This document shows positions 32,351-41,041 of a stretch of DNA of 64,000 nucleotides, one piece after another. The notes under the pieces are model-generated. The model was not told the origin of the DNA. It was given only the letters and a program-made list of their open reading frames with translations, and made no database searches. A program made the translations under genes and the position numbers. Location of the stretch: contig NC_087072.1 in assembly GCF_026151205.1 (NCBI RefSeq), positions 26,005,799 to 26,069,798 on the forward strand, in the 5' to 3' direction. Position 1 is the first letter of the stretch; the number at the start of each line of letters is the position of its first letter. This stretch comes from Bolinopsis microptera. Taxonomy: Eukaryota > Ctenophora > Tentaculata > Lobata > Bolinopsidae.

Positions 32351-32583
32351 TAGACAGGACCCTTAAGTCAACCTTAAGTCAACCTTAAGTCAACCTTAAG
32401 TCAACCTTAAGTCAACCTTAGACCAAAAGTCAACCTTAGACAGGACCCACAGGGTCCTGTTTGACATACGTTGCATGCCACTTTTCGCGCGCGAAGCGCG
32501 CGCCGCCGAAGGCGGAAAAATAATATCTCTGATATTTGTGATACGTAACATGTATCAAGGTCCTGTCTAAGGTTGACTTTTGG
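32345..32583. repeat. TTAAGTCAACC array and 25-bp inverted repeats
   Basis: Six 11-bp units (CTTAAGTCAAC) at about 32351-32415 lead into a 25-bp arm at 32423-32447 (CCAAAAGTCAACCTTAGACA and five more bases). Its perfect reverse complement is at 32559-32583. The insert E lies between the arms, so an older palindromic repeat was probably split by it. Confidence 0.8.
32461..32558 (+). mobile_element. GC-rich hairpin element, copy E (8-bp TSD)
   Basis: A 98-bp insert beginning TTGACATACGTTGCATGCC and ending GATACGTAACATGTATCAA, flanked by GGTCCTGT at 32453-32460 and 32559-32566. Its ends resemble copies A-D, so it is a diverged member. Two hairpins sit inside: CGCGCGC-GAA-GCGCGCG (32486-32502) and CCGCC-GAA-GGCGG (32503-32515). 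Confidence 0.75.
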
Positions 32584-32765
32584 TGCGCGTTTTGGTGCGC
32601 GCCGCCGTCATGGTAGATGTTGTAAATAAAGACTTTGTATACCATAATGTTTTTGCGCGTTACTGGATAACAAGTTCAATACTGTGACTGATATATAAAT
32701 ACACGTGGTTCACCACGCGGCCATAGGGGTACAGGGTTCAGCGACATTATTGGTGATATTTTATG

Positions 32766-33032
32766 ACGATGAATTATGATAGTTCAAGGGGGCTATATTT
32801 ATGAGTCGCATTTGAACTTGATTTCTCTTGGAGAATATCTCTTTAGACTCTTAACTTGCGAACAAATTGAAGCAGCAAACTTTAGCCTAAATATAATAAT
32901 AATTATAATAAATAATAATAATAATTAATTAATAAACAATAAAGTTTCTAGCCTAAAGTTTGCTGCTTCAATTTGTTCGCAAGTTAAGAGTCTAAAGAGA
33001 AATTCTCCAAGAGAAATCACGATGAATTATGA
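32766..33032. repeat. 66-bp inverted repeat flanked by 14-bp direct repeats
   Basis: Arms at 32820-32885 and 32953-33018 are reverse complements with a single mismatch, separated by a 67-bp AT-rich loop rich in AATAAT. The 14-bp sequence ACGATGAATTATGA stands at 32766-32779 and again at 33019-33032, framing the block like a target duplication. No coding content. Near-identical arms imply recent origin or conversion. Confidence 0.85.
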
Positions 33033-34280
33033 ATTCCGATTAATTTACATTTATTTAGTTTCCAATTATTGAAGTGCGAAAGCTGGTTGCCTCAACACCG
33101 TAGCATGGCTGAAGGGTCGAGCCATGATTATTTAAAGGAAAAGAAATATGACTTCTTAATTCTAATTTGTAACCATCAACTGAAAAGTCGTTTAAATTAA
33201 TAAAGTAATAAGTATCAAAACACAAACCATGGTGTGCGGTTTAGCAGTAGCGGCACTGCGGCTCGATCACTGAGACCACTGGCAACTGGGCCACTCGGCG
33301 AAAAGGGGTTCGGAAAAGCCATTATTGGCACTCGAGTCCTCGATCATGTTGATGGTACACTGCACTGGGCCTTTGGAGCTACTATCCTTCAGCTTCTGTC
33401 GATAGAAATCATTATTAATCAAAGTTGAGGCACTCGGCTTTTATGGTTATCTATGATATGTTTAACCTGTAATAAAGATCAAAATACAAATTTGTATTCC
33501 TTTAAAAGAATTGTATTCCTTATAATAAAATTATCCACCCATACATTGGAACTTGCGTTATTTTTTCTTCTCACCATGTTTGTTTCAGTTTATAAAGACT
33601 ACTAACAGCTATAATTTGTCAAATAAATCAAGCTCGTCAATGTAGCATACTATATAATCCTATGAAATTGTAAAGTTAAACTTCCAATTTCCAGTGAAAG
33701 GGTAAACTATGACTGCAGTGACAAATTATTGCTGTTAGTTTAAGAGTCAAATTATTGCTGTTAGTTTAAGAGTCAACAAAAATACAATGCGGGGGCTAAC
33801 TATAAAATGATAACTCTAAACAATTAACATAATATGAAATAAAAGAACAGGTAAAATTACAGGTACAAAACAACAATTACAAACTGCAGACAGTTTAATT
33901 GGAAATTCCATGCAACAAAATAAATGAAGAATCAATATTGTTGTTGATTAGGATCCTCAAAAGCTGTATAAACGTTTATAAGCTTAAAAACAAATTCCTT
34001 TCGCAGGGTTAACGAATATCTGTATTGGTAAAATGGTAAAATAAAGAGGGGCCATAAGTGTGCAAACGGTAGGGCTTCTGAAATTTATTTACTAAAAATT
34101 ACTTAATTTCATTCAAATGATTTCTGGAGTGAATGATGAATGTGATAAGTCATACCAGTGAGGATTGTTTCAATTGGGAGCTCAGTGACTGCAGCTGAAA
34201 CATTCGTACACTAACTTATGGTTCGGTCCCCTTCAGTAAGATAAACAAATGAAATAGATGCATAATGTATATTGTATAAT
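33033..34280. other. Repeat-rich spacer
   Basis: No supported gene. About 33430-33530 is related, inverted, to 39320-39425 (GATCTTTATTACAG, AACATATCAT), so both are pieces of one dispersed repeat. A 26-bp direct repeat (CAAATTATTGCTGTTAGTTT and onward) lies at 33722-33773. The 64-codon frame at 33234-33428 is GC-richer than its surroundings but has no recognisable motif. Confidence 0.45.
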
Positions 34281-36089
34281 TTAGGAGAAAAAATGTATTT
34301 TTTCTCCTCTATTTTCCTCCTCTATTCGTTTGTGAAGTCTCGACATGAACTTAGCTGCCATCTTTGACATAACCATTGGATCTGAAAATACGATTCATAA
34401 GAAAACAATTTATATCGCAAGAAATAGTAATTACTAGAAGGTTATATTATTGTCTAAGTAATGCATATTGAAATATTCCTTGCGATTCTATCTCTCCAGA
34501 TACTTTGTGCTAAAACAGTATAGTTGATATTTAAAGATAAAACAACCATTTACCTTTGTAGCGATCCAAAAGCACTGACGTCAACATGTTTCCCAGGTCT
34601 CTGTAACATTTTGGCACTGGATCTATCTTTTCTGCGTTGTGTTCATCAAACCTTTTCACTGAAAAAGAAAGCAAACTAAAAACAAACAAACTTTTTGTAC
34701 ACGATGATATTTCGCATGTTAGTTAAGATGTTAATAATTACTTAATTGACGAATTTAAGAACGTTGAATTTGTAGCGTATATTTGACGCTTTGCCCTTGT
34801 CAGAGGGTCTATCATATTGCGTTGAAATTGAGATTGGCTTTATCTCCTCTGAATTACATACAAATAACACACACGTTATTGCCGACGTTTCGACACCATG
34901 GCTTCTTCAAGGCGGAACAAATACTTTGTTACATTATTACCTGGTAAATATCATTAATAGAGGAACTTTTTCCCTTTGAATCAATCAAGCTAGAAGAATT
35001 GTTGTAAATACTGATATGATAAATATCATTAATATCCATATTAATGTAAAGCTCTGAATAGTAATAAAGTGAAAGGTTTCAAACGGTACAAAAGTTCAAA
35101 GTAATAGATTGTGGTTAGGCCAAAGAATCTAAAACTGTCCATTATTTTAGAACTAAAACTACGTAAACATACAGCATCAATTTGCCCAATTTTTATTTTT
35201 TCATGCTGATTTGAAAAGCATACCCAGTCAAAAAAGTTTCAGTTGTATGTCTTTTACGGTGGTAACACGACATCTGTCTGACAGCGACATCTGTCTGACA
35301 GCACTTTTTTCTTGTGTTTGAAGTGATATCTCAAATTTGGCACATAGAAATTCACCCAAACTTGCACAAATTATTTTATTACGGTTTTGCGGAAAGTCGA
35401 GTTTAAGTTGATGTCAGTAAAATATGTATATATATATAATATATCTATCGTCTATATATATATGTATATATATATATATATATCTATCGTCTCGCTTTAT
35501 ATATATTAAGATTATAATAATAATAATAACTAGAAATTTATACATTTATACATCGCTTTATAGCCAAAAAGAATTCAAAATCCAAAGATTCAGTTCATAT
35601 ATATTCTTATATGCTTAAACAGAGAATGTATAAAAACCCAAATGGCAAGGACGGAATAATAGTAATAGTCAATAATAGTAATATTAATGATCTAAAATAT
35701 CACTCACTCAGGGTAGACAAAACCTCCTCAGCTAACTTTTTATTTGGTTTTACTGGTTCTGGTTCTGCTGCTGCACCTGAAATTAGATTGCGATGATGAA
35801 AGACAACTCTAGCTGTAAGTCCGTAATCTTAGTTATATCTTGTTAAAATCAAATCATAATCTATTTATTTAACATTATATTTCTGTAGTTCAAATATTGT
35901 GTTATGCTATCCAAATTACAGACGTCAGACAAACATATTGATATTATTATTTAAGACAAGACACTTATAGTCAGTTTGTTTCGTTATTTTTACAGTCATA
36001 ACAATATGCCAAAAGCCCCAAAACAATTAATACTCACTAGAAGATGCACGTTTTCTTTTTGTACTTTTGCTCTTCATACCACCGAATAT
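34281..36089 (-). CDS. Small four-exon gene of unknown function (104 residues)
   Basis: Built from splice signals, since no exon is long enough to stand out alone. Minus-strand exons: 36089-36038 (acceptor TGTACAACAG, ATG at 36077), 35776-35708, 34658-34554 and 34381-34281 (stop TAA). All junctions are GT-AG with good context (GTGAGT twice) and phases 1, 1 and 1 agree throughout. The product starts MKSKSTKRKRAS (a basic, nuclear-signal-like N-terminus), has an AAAEPEPVKP linker, then two helical-looking parts (KKLAEEVLSTLMKRFDEHN and MSKMAAKFMSRLHKRIEEE). An acceptor lies 12 nt before the ATG. I do not recognise the family. Small size leaves the model uncertain, but four matching phases are unlikely by chance. 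Confidence 0.6.
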
Positions 36090-37120
36090 CTGTTGTACAT
36101 AAAAAGGTGTGTCATACATTTGTGAAACATTGTGCAGTTTTTGTTACGTGTTGATAATCTGGCTCTCTTATTTCTATTTTATCGCTACATTGCAACTGCT
36201 GTTGTGCTGGTACAGTCTTTTTAATTTTATATGTACAAGTACACAATGGAGGAAAATAATACTCTTCGACAATTAGCTCCCCGACAATTGACTCCCCCCC
36301 CCCCGCCCAACAATTGACCCCATGTTATGGACAATTGTGAGGGGGTCAATTGTTGCCCACCCAGTCAAGCTGTGTCTAAAACTGCACCTTTGCTTACAGA
36401 ACTAGAAAAGAGTTTGAAAAAGGTTGTACACAATACTGTAGTAGGGTCGTAGTAAAAATGTGCTCGTTTTTGGTTTGAAGGAGACTGATGAAGAGAAACT
36501 GCGATAAAGTTGACTTAATTTTTCGGCAGATTGAAGAAAACCACGTCTTGAAGCTGTCCGGGTTGAAAGGAAATCAGCCGATAAGACGAAACCTGTCAAA
36601 GTTTCCCTTTTTTTTATTGTGTAGAAGTCCAGCAATGGAATATATAGATATTATATATATTATATGCATTTTGTATTTTCTCACCTCTACCACTCATTTG
36701 GGAATTCCACCCACCATAATTTGAATTGCTGAGTTACATAAATTTCTAAATTTCTTTTATTCGATTGATTGATGGATTGATATTTTTAATAAATTTACTA
36801 ACGTGTCTTTATATCAGGATGACTGTAAAGGTACATTTTACCGACATTTGAAGTCAAGGCGTTGTTTTACTGATAGTTGTGGCTGACTAATAATATATAT
36901 AATATATATATATAACATATATATAATATATACAACGGTTTTTCTTTCTCCTTTTAGCAAAGTGTTCAACGAAAGAATAAGATCTATTTATAAGCGTAAC
37001 AAAGAAAAACGGTGTTTTCGTCAAACTAAAAGTTTCATGGATGTGTGAACATGATTACAATTAAAATGGCAAACATCATACAACACTTTGCTCCTTTATC
37101 AAACTCTTACAATTATTAAT
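36090..37120. other. AT-rich region, no gene
   Basis: Contains a C-rich stretch with several CAATTGAC/GTCAATTG inverted motifs at 36265-36355 and TA-rich runs near 36640 and 36890. The short frames here show no family features. Confidence 0.4.
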
Positions 37121-38190
37121 TCACTCAATACTCCTTAAACCTCCAACAAACAACAATTTTAAATTCCTATTATCAATAAATTCTAACCAGTACCTCTGGC
37201 CAGTGTGGTACTCCATCTTACTGGCCAGCTTCTTAACCAGTTTTTCAGCTTCACCACCCATTCCACCAGAAGTCGAGAAAACTAAAGGTGTGAAGCTTCC
37301 TTTCTCCACTTCAAGAACCCTTGCGTTTTAACATCGCTTTTTCTCATTTTCATGGGACTGGTACATTACTGGGATCGATTTGCTTGCATTGGAGGGGGCT
37401 GGGCATGAAATACCCTTACATCAAAAAATGCCCTCTCTGAAGCATTCCAAATCGATCTTGCAGAAATGTCCAGCCTAGCTTGGTCTCCTAGGACTGTTCC
37501 CTTTGGTAACTGTAGACCATCAACTGGAAGAAGAACCGGCTCAGTCTGCACATCCCATTTCACAGTTTTCATTAGTTCTGCAAAGGTGTCTCTCAGTGAG
37601 TTGTGTCGCAGTGACACATATCCACCGAGTTTGCAGATGAGCGCATGGTTTGCTGAGTATTTCTGGCCACACGTACATGTCTTAGGGCAGTCCTTTAAGT
37701 TCAGGTTGTATCTGAGAGCTATTGCGTCTGAGAACTGTTGTCTATTCATCAGATATCCATACTCTTTTAAAGGTAGTGCTGTTAACTTGCCCCTTTCTCA
37801 GCAGCTAGTTGGAACATCAACTTTGCCAGTGATGTTGACTCGAGCTCCTGGCATATTTCTGCTTGTTTTTGTCGATAGAAGAGATTTCGTTCAGTCGTTA
37901 TCTCAGTTTTCACTCCTTTGCTATGTCTCCAGTCTTCTGTGTAGTTGTCTACCTGCTTGAGAATAGCTTCTTTAAGGGGTTTTGTGGCTTTACATGAGAA
38001 TTTGTACTCTCGGTCTGCCATGTCCATCATAACTGGTATACCTAATCCTCCATATCTTGGTGGTAGAGCCATTATGTTCCTTAGTTCATCAGTGCAGCTA
38101 AACAGCCTGTTGATGATAGCTGGGATAAACTCATCGCGTGTTACTTGTTCCAGAGGATTAAGCCTTGTTCCAGAGGATTAAGCCTATCTA
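37121..38190 (-). pseudogene. Retroelement C-terminus with CCHC and restriction-like endonuclease
   Basis: End of a non-LTR polyprotein in pieces. From the N-terminal side: EFIPAIINRLFSCTDELRNI and ALPPRYGGLGIP; then CTCGQKYSANHALICKLGGY followed by LRHNSLRDTF (C-x-C, H, C finger); then DQARLDISARSIW and AFFDVRVF; then VEKGSFTPLVFSTSGGMGG. Finger, RHN and aspartates in this order fit a restriction-like endonuclease as in the R2/HERO group, an inference from motif order. It is broken by a stop near 37335 and, at 38151-38190, by a 20-bp tandem duplication (GGCTTAATCCTCTGGAACAA). The matching upstream part lies at 39898-40116. Confidence 0.65.
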
Positions 38191-38613
38191 ACTCGAGTAA
38201 CGTGGGCACATTTCGATGTATTTCATTCGACATTCACTGCCCAAAGTATTTTGAAACGAAAGGTCATGTAAGCCGCGCATATATTTTAAAATTTACGCTT
38301 TGAAGCGTAAAGCAAATTAATACTTTTACAGCAATAAGAAATTAAAACAATATACAAATAAAATAGCTATGACCATAAATAAAAATTGAATGTACGGTAC
38401 AAAAATGTAATAACAATCTTACAAAATTTTATAAAAACCCGAATTTCATAAAAAAATGACCAGAATATTTTGTATTTACTATATTATTGAGATTTTTTTA
38501 CTATATTATTGAAATTTTAATTTCTGAATATAAGAAATAAAAGTTGGTTATGTCATGCTTTCGCCCAATGTAACCTTTATCAGGCGTTGTTATATTGTAT
38601 ATATTGCTGTTTA
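38191..38613. other. AT-rich spacer between retroelement pieces
   Basis: No coding signal. Runs from the broken retroelement end to the first 8-bp repeat (TGCATACA, 38614) of the hairpin elements. Confidence 0.4.
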
Positions 38614-38621
38614 TGCATACA

Positions 38622-38737
38622 TTGGAGGACTTCGCCGCTTCGACGCGCCGCGCGAACTAGCATTCTTGCTTCGCATCGTCGATCGTTGCTCTGCTTCGCA
38701 GAGCAACGATCTCGATGGGTTGACATCGTCAACCAAA
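38622..38737 (+). mobile_element. Hairpin insert X (8-bp direct repeats)
   Basis: A 116-bp GC-rich insert starting TTGGAGGACTTCG and ending GTCAACCAAA, flanked by TGCATACA at 38614-38621 and 38738-38745. It holds a perfect 14-bp stem GATCGTTGCTCTGC with loop TTC (38681-38711) and a 7-bp stem GGTTGAC with loop ATC (38718-38734). Copy B lies right after it and reuses the same 8-bp target. Confidence 0.7.
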
Positions 38738-38745
38738 TGCATACA

Positions 38746-38829
38746 TTGTATCACGTGGTGACCCCCACGGTCGCTTCACTATAGTAGGAACCGCACTTCG
38801 TGCGCGGCGGGTCATACAACGTATGACAA
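38746..38829 (+). mobile_element. GC-rich hairpin element, copy B (8-bp TSD)
   Basis: An 84-bp insert with the same ends as copy A (TTGTATCACGTGG to CGTATGACAA), flanked by TGCATACA at 38738-38745 and 38830-38837. The 14-bp stem of copy A is deleted; the GCAC-TTC-GTGC hairpin remains. Confidence 0.85.
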
Positions 38830-38892
38830 TGCATACATTGTTTGCGATAAGTTATTTGTACCCATTTTCAGATTTTTGGACTAGCAAAAGTT

Positions 38893-39000
38893 TTGTCATA
38901 CGTTGTATAACCCGCCGCGCACGAGTGTGTGGGCTCCCCCTGTATCGTTGAAACTCTTTAGGGGTTATAGTGAAGCGACTTTTGTCACCACGTGATACAA
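38893..39000 (-). mobile_element. GC-rich hairpin element, copy C (8-bp TSD)
   Basis: A 108-bp insert in the opposite orientation, TTGTCATACGTTG to CACGTGATACAA, flanked by CAAAAGTT at 38885-38892 and 39001-39008. The internal stems are decayed (CGCACGAGTGTG and CCCCTGTATCG to CTTTAGGGG). It stands 63 bp from copy B. Confidence 0.85.
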
Positions 39001-39008
39001 CAAAAGTT

Positions 39009-39444
39009 AGGTCAGATTGCAATTGAACTTGTTATTGCATATTAATAAATAAAGATATCCAGATCTGATGGTTCATGGGAATGCTTTAATTATCATAAAA
39101 GGAGAAATCACGAGGAATTAATTTTAGTAGTATAGATATTATATTTTAGGGGGGATCATTTTCATTTTCTTGTTTAAACAATTTAACTTTTCTCCATTGA
39201 AAAACATATTTTCCCCAATTTTAATACTACCAAGAACATGCAGTACGTTTGCCCACCATCTGCTAAATACTTTGAGAACACCTACAGGGAACCAACAGAC
39301 CTCTATGTAGCTAATAGCAAGGAATACAAATTTTTTAAGGAATACAAATTTGAATTTTGATCTTTATTACAGATTAAACATATCATATATAACCATAAAA
39401 GCCGCGCGTCGGCTGATTGCCTCAACTTGGATTAGTAGTAAGGG
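39009..39444. other. Spacer with inverted repeat piece
   Basis: 39320-39425 is the inverted relative of 33430-33530. Otherwise no feature. Confidence 0.4.
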
Positions 39445-39765
39445 AGTGATCATCATATCAAGAGCAGTGAAGGTTTCACTCAAGGAGACAATATTGCCAC
39501 TGGTGGATATGCTCTAAGCACCAAGCCACTTATTGACCGCCTGCGAAACATCATCAAGCAAGTGTGGTTTGCAGATGATAGTGCTGCTGGAGGACAACTG
39601 GAAGCAGTGTATAAGTGGTGGAGAGAGTTGCTCCAAGTAGGACCCAAGTACGGTTATTTTCCTAATCAATCTAAGAGCATTCTAAGTAGTATAGTAAAGG
39701 ACCCTCAGATGATTGACCAGGCCAAGGCATTGTTTGGTCAGAAGGCCATTTCAGTCTGTCAAGGA
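39445..39765 (+). pseudogene. Reverse transcriptase core fragment, inverted relative to its element
   Basis: Plus-strand fragment reading SEGFTQGDNIATGGYAL, then KQVWFADDSAAGGQLEAV (catalytic FADD), YGYFPNQSKS and QAKALFGQ. This type continues naturally into TRHLGAVLGS, which is found on the opposite strand at 40116-39898. The element has therefore been broken and one part inverted. Confidence 0.75.
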
Positions 39766-39769
39766 TATA

Positions 39770-39897
39770 TAGAAATGAGTTTAGAAGATTGTTTTTGTAA
39801 AACAAGCTCATGACTAGAACCTCAGTTTCTCTGCTAGTATAATGAGGGAACTTCAGTGAGGTGGTAGACACCATGGGAATTTGAGACCAGCCCTCCA
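39770..39897 (-). pseudogene. Fragment of another reverse transcriptase C-terminal region
   Basis: Reads MEGWSQIPMVSTT then TEVLVMSLFYKNNLLNSFLY. The same block occurs in the better copy at 61919-62665 (MEGWSDIP, EVLVMSLMYKNNLLNSFLF), which identifies the family. It is fused in frame to the unrelated fragment upstream, giving a chimeric frame at 40018-39671. Confidence 0.8.
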
Positions 39898-40116
39898 TTT
39901 GTAACTGGTTCTTAATAGATTTCTTTGTCCTTTGAACAAACTTCCATCTGTGTTGGATGCCAGAGATGTAGGCTGAGTAGGCTGCTTGAGGCTCAGATTC
40001 TGCAATATTAGCTAGCATCTTGATGTCGTCACACCACCCTTGGACCTTATCAGCAATTTACTGATTTTTGACACCTGTACTGCCAAGTACTGCTCCAAGA
40101 TGCCTTGTACCTGGTG
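39898..40116 (-). pseudogene. Middle part of the restriction-like-endonuclease retroelement
   Basis: Reads ITPGTRHLGAVLGSTG, a stop, then KVQGWCDDIKMLANIA and AAYSAYISGIQHRWKFVQRT. It lies between the reverse transcriptase core (inverted at 39445-39765) and the C-terminus (37121-38190) in the expected protein order. On its 5' side it abuts the truncated endonuclease at 40117. Confidence 0.65.
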
Positions 40117-40504
40117 TTATTTGCATATTGAACTCTCCAAATTGAAAGCTAGCAACCTTTCGCCATTTTCGTTACGCCGACCAATACCATGTCTTCTCAT
40201 GTTAGTTTGAAGACCACTTTCAAAATCTGATTTAGTCCGTTTCCCTAGCCTAGCATTAAAATCGCCCATGATGAAAAGTTCATGTCTGGCAGAAATTCTA
40301 ATAGCTTCCTGGAGCTCACAGTAAAACTCATCAGCAATGCGTGGGTTCTGTATAGATTTGACATTAGTTGGACTGTAGCAGTTTATAATACGGGCTGTCG
40401 GTGATGGTTTCCCATGACACTTTGATGGTAGAGAAAGGTCCATGTATGCTACTCTGTCACTGATTTGATGGTACGAGACAACATTTGATACAAATTTACT
40501 GTTG
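40117..40504 (-). pseudogene. APE-type endonuclease, C-terminal half (split by LTR element)
   Basis: Reads SYHQISDRVAYMDL, RIINCYSPTN, FYCELQEAI, IMGDFNARLGKR and RHGIGRRNENGERLL. It matches the intact paralog at 48.5-49.0 kb nearly block for block. The N-terminal half is at 45217-45519; the 4.7-kb LTR element lies between, bounded by ATAAT duplications. The fragment ends abruptly at LLAF. Confidence 0.88.
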
Positions 40505-40509
40505 ATAAT

Positions 40510-40591
40510 TATTATGTTGTTATTCAGTTAAACAATTAGTTAACCAGGGACATCCTGTAAAAGTAAAAGATTATAATATGAATACATAACA
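40510..40591 (-). repeat. 3' LTR (82 bp)
   Basis: Matches the other LTR over all 82 bp by eye, implying recent insertion. It is preceded on the element strand by the polypurine tract. Confidence 0.9.
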
Positions 40592-41041
40592 TTTCCCTCT
40601 TTTAATTACAGGATCGTACGTTAGTGCCGCGCATGCAAGTGCTGGCGCAAAACTATTCTTTATTCAAATTATCGTTCAAAATTGATCCTCATTGAGCCGC
40701 GCACTAGATAAAACGTGCTTCGGTCAGGTAAACATTTCACTGTCAAAATAGTGACTTTAAAATACAATATCTGTAGCTTTACTCTGTTAAAACAATTCGT
40801 ATAAAATATAAATCTTTATTCGCTCATTGTGCGGTATGAAAATCAAAACAATACAGAATTCTCTGTCTCCGAAATATATTAATAAATTAAAATATGATAC
40901 TGTACGTGTATTATTTAAACGTAGTTAGTTTTACCGAGCTTGTCATAAGTAAGGCGTAAAGGTGCTCTCCTATCTCTTACTGGTCGATCAAAACTAGGTG
41001 TAATATTCAAGTTAGATCTTGGTGTGCTCGTGCTTGGTTCA

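Noticed and set aside
36402-36635. 77-codon minus-strand frame
   Set aside because: Serine-rich, but no recognisable motif or splice signal.
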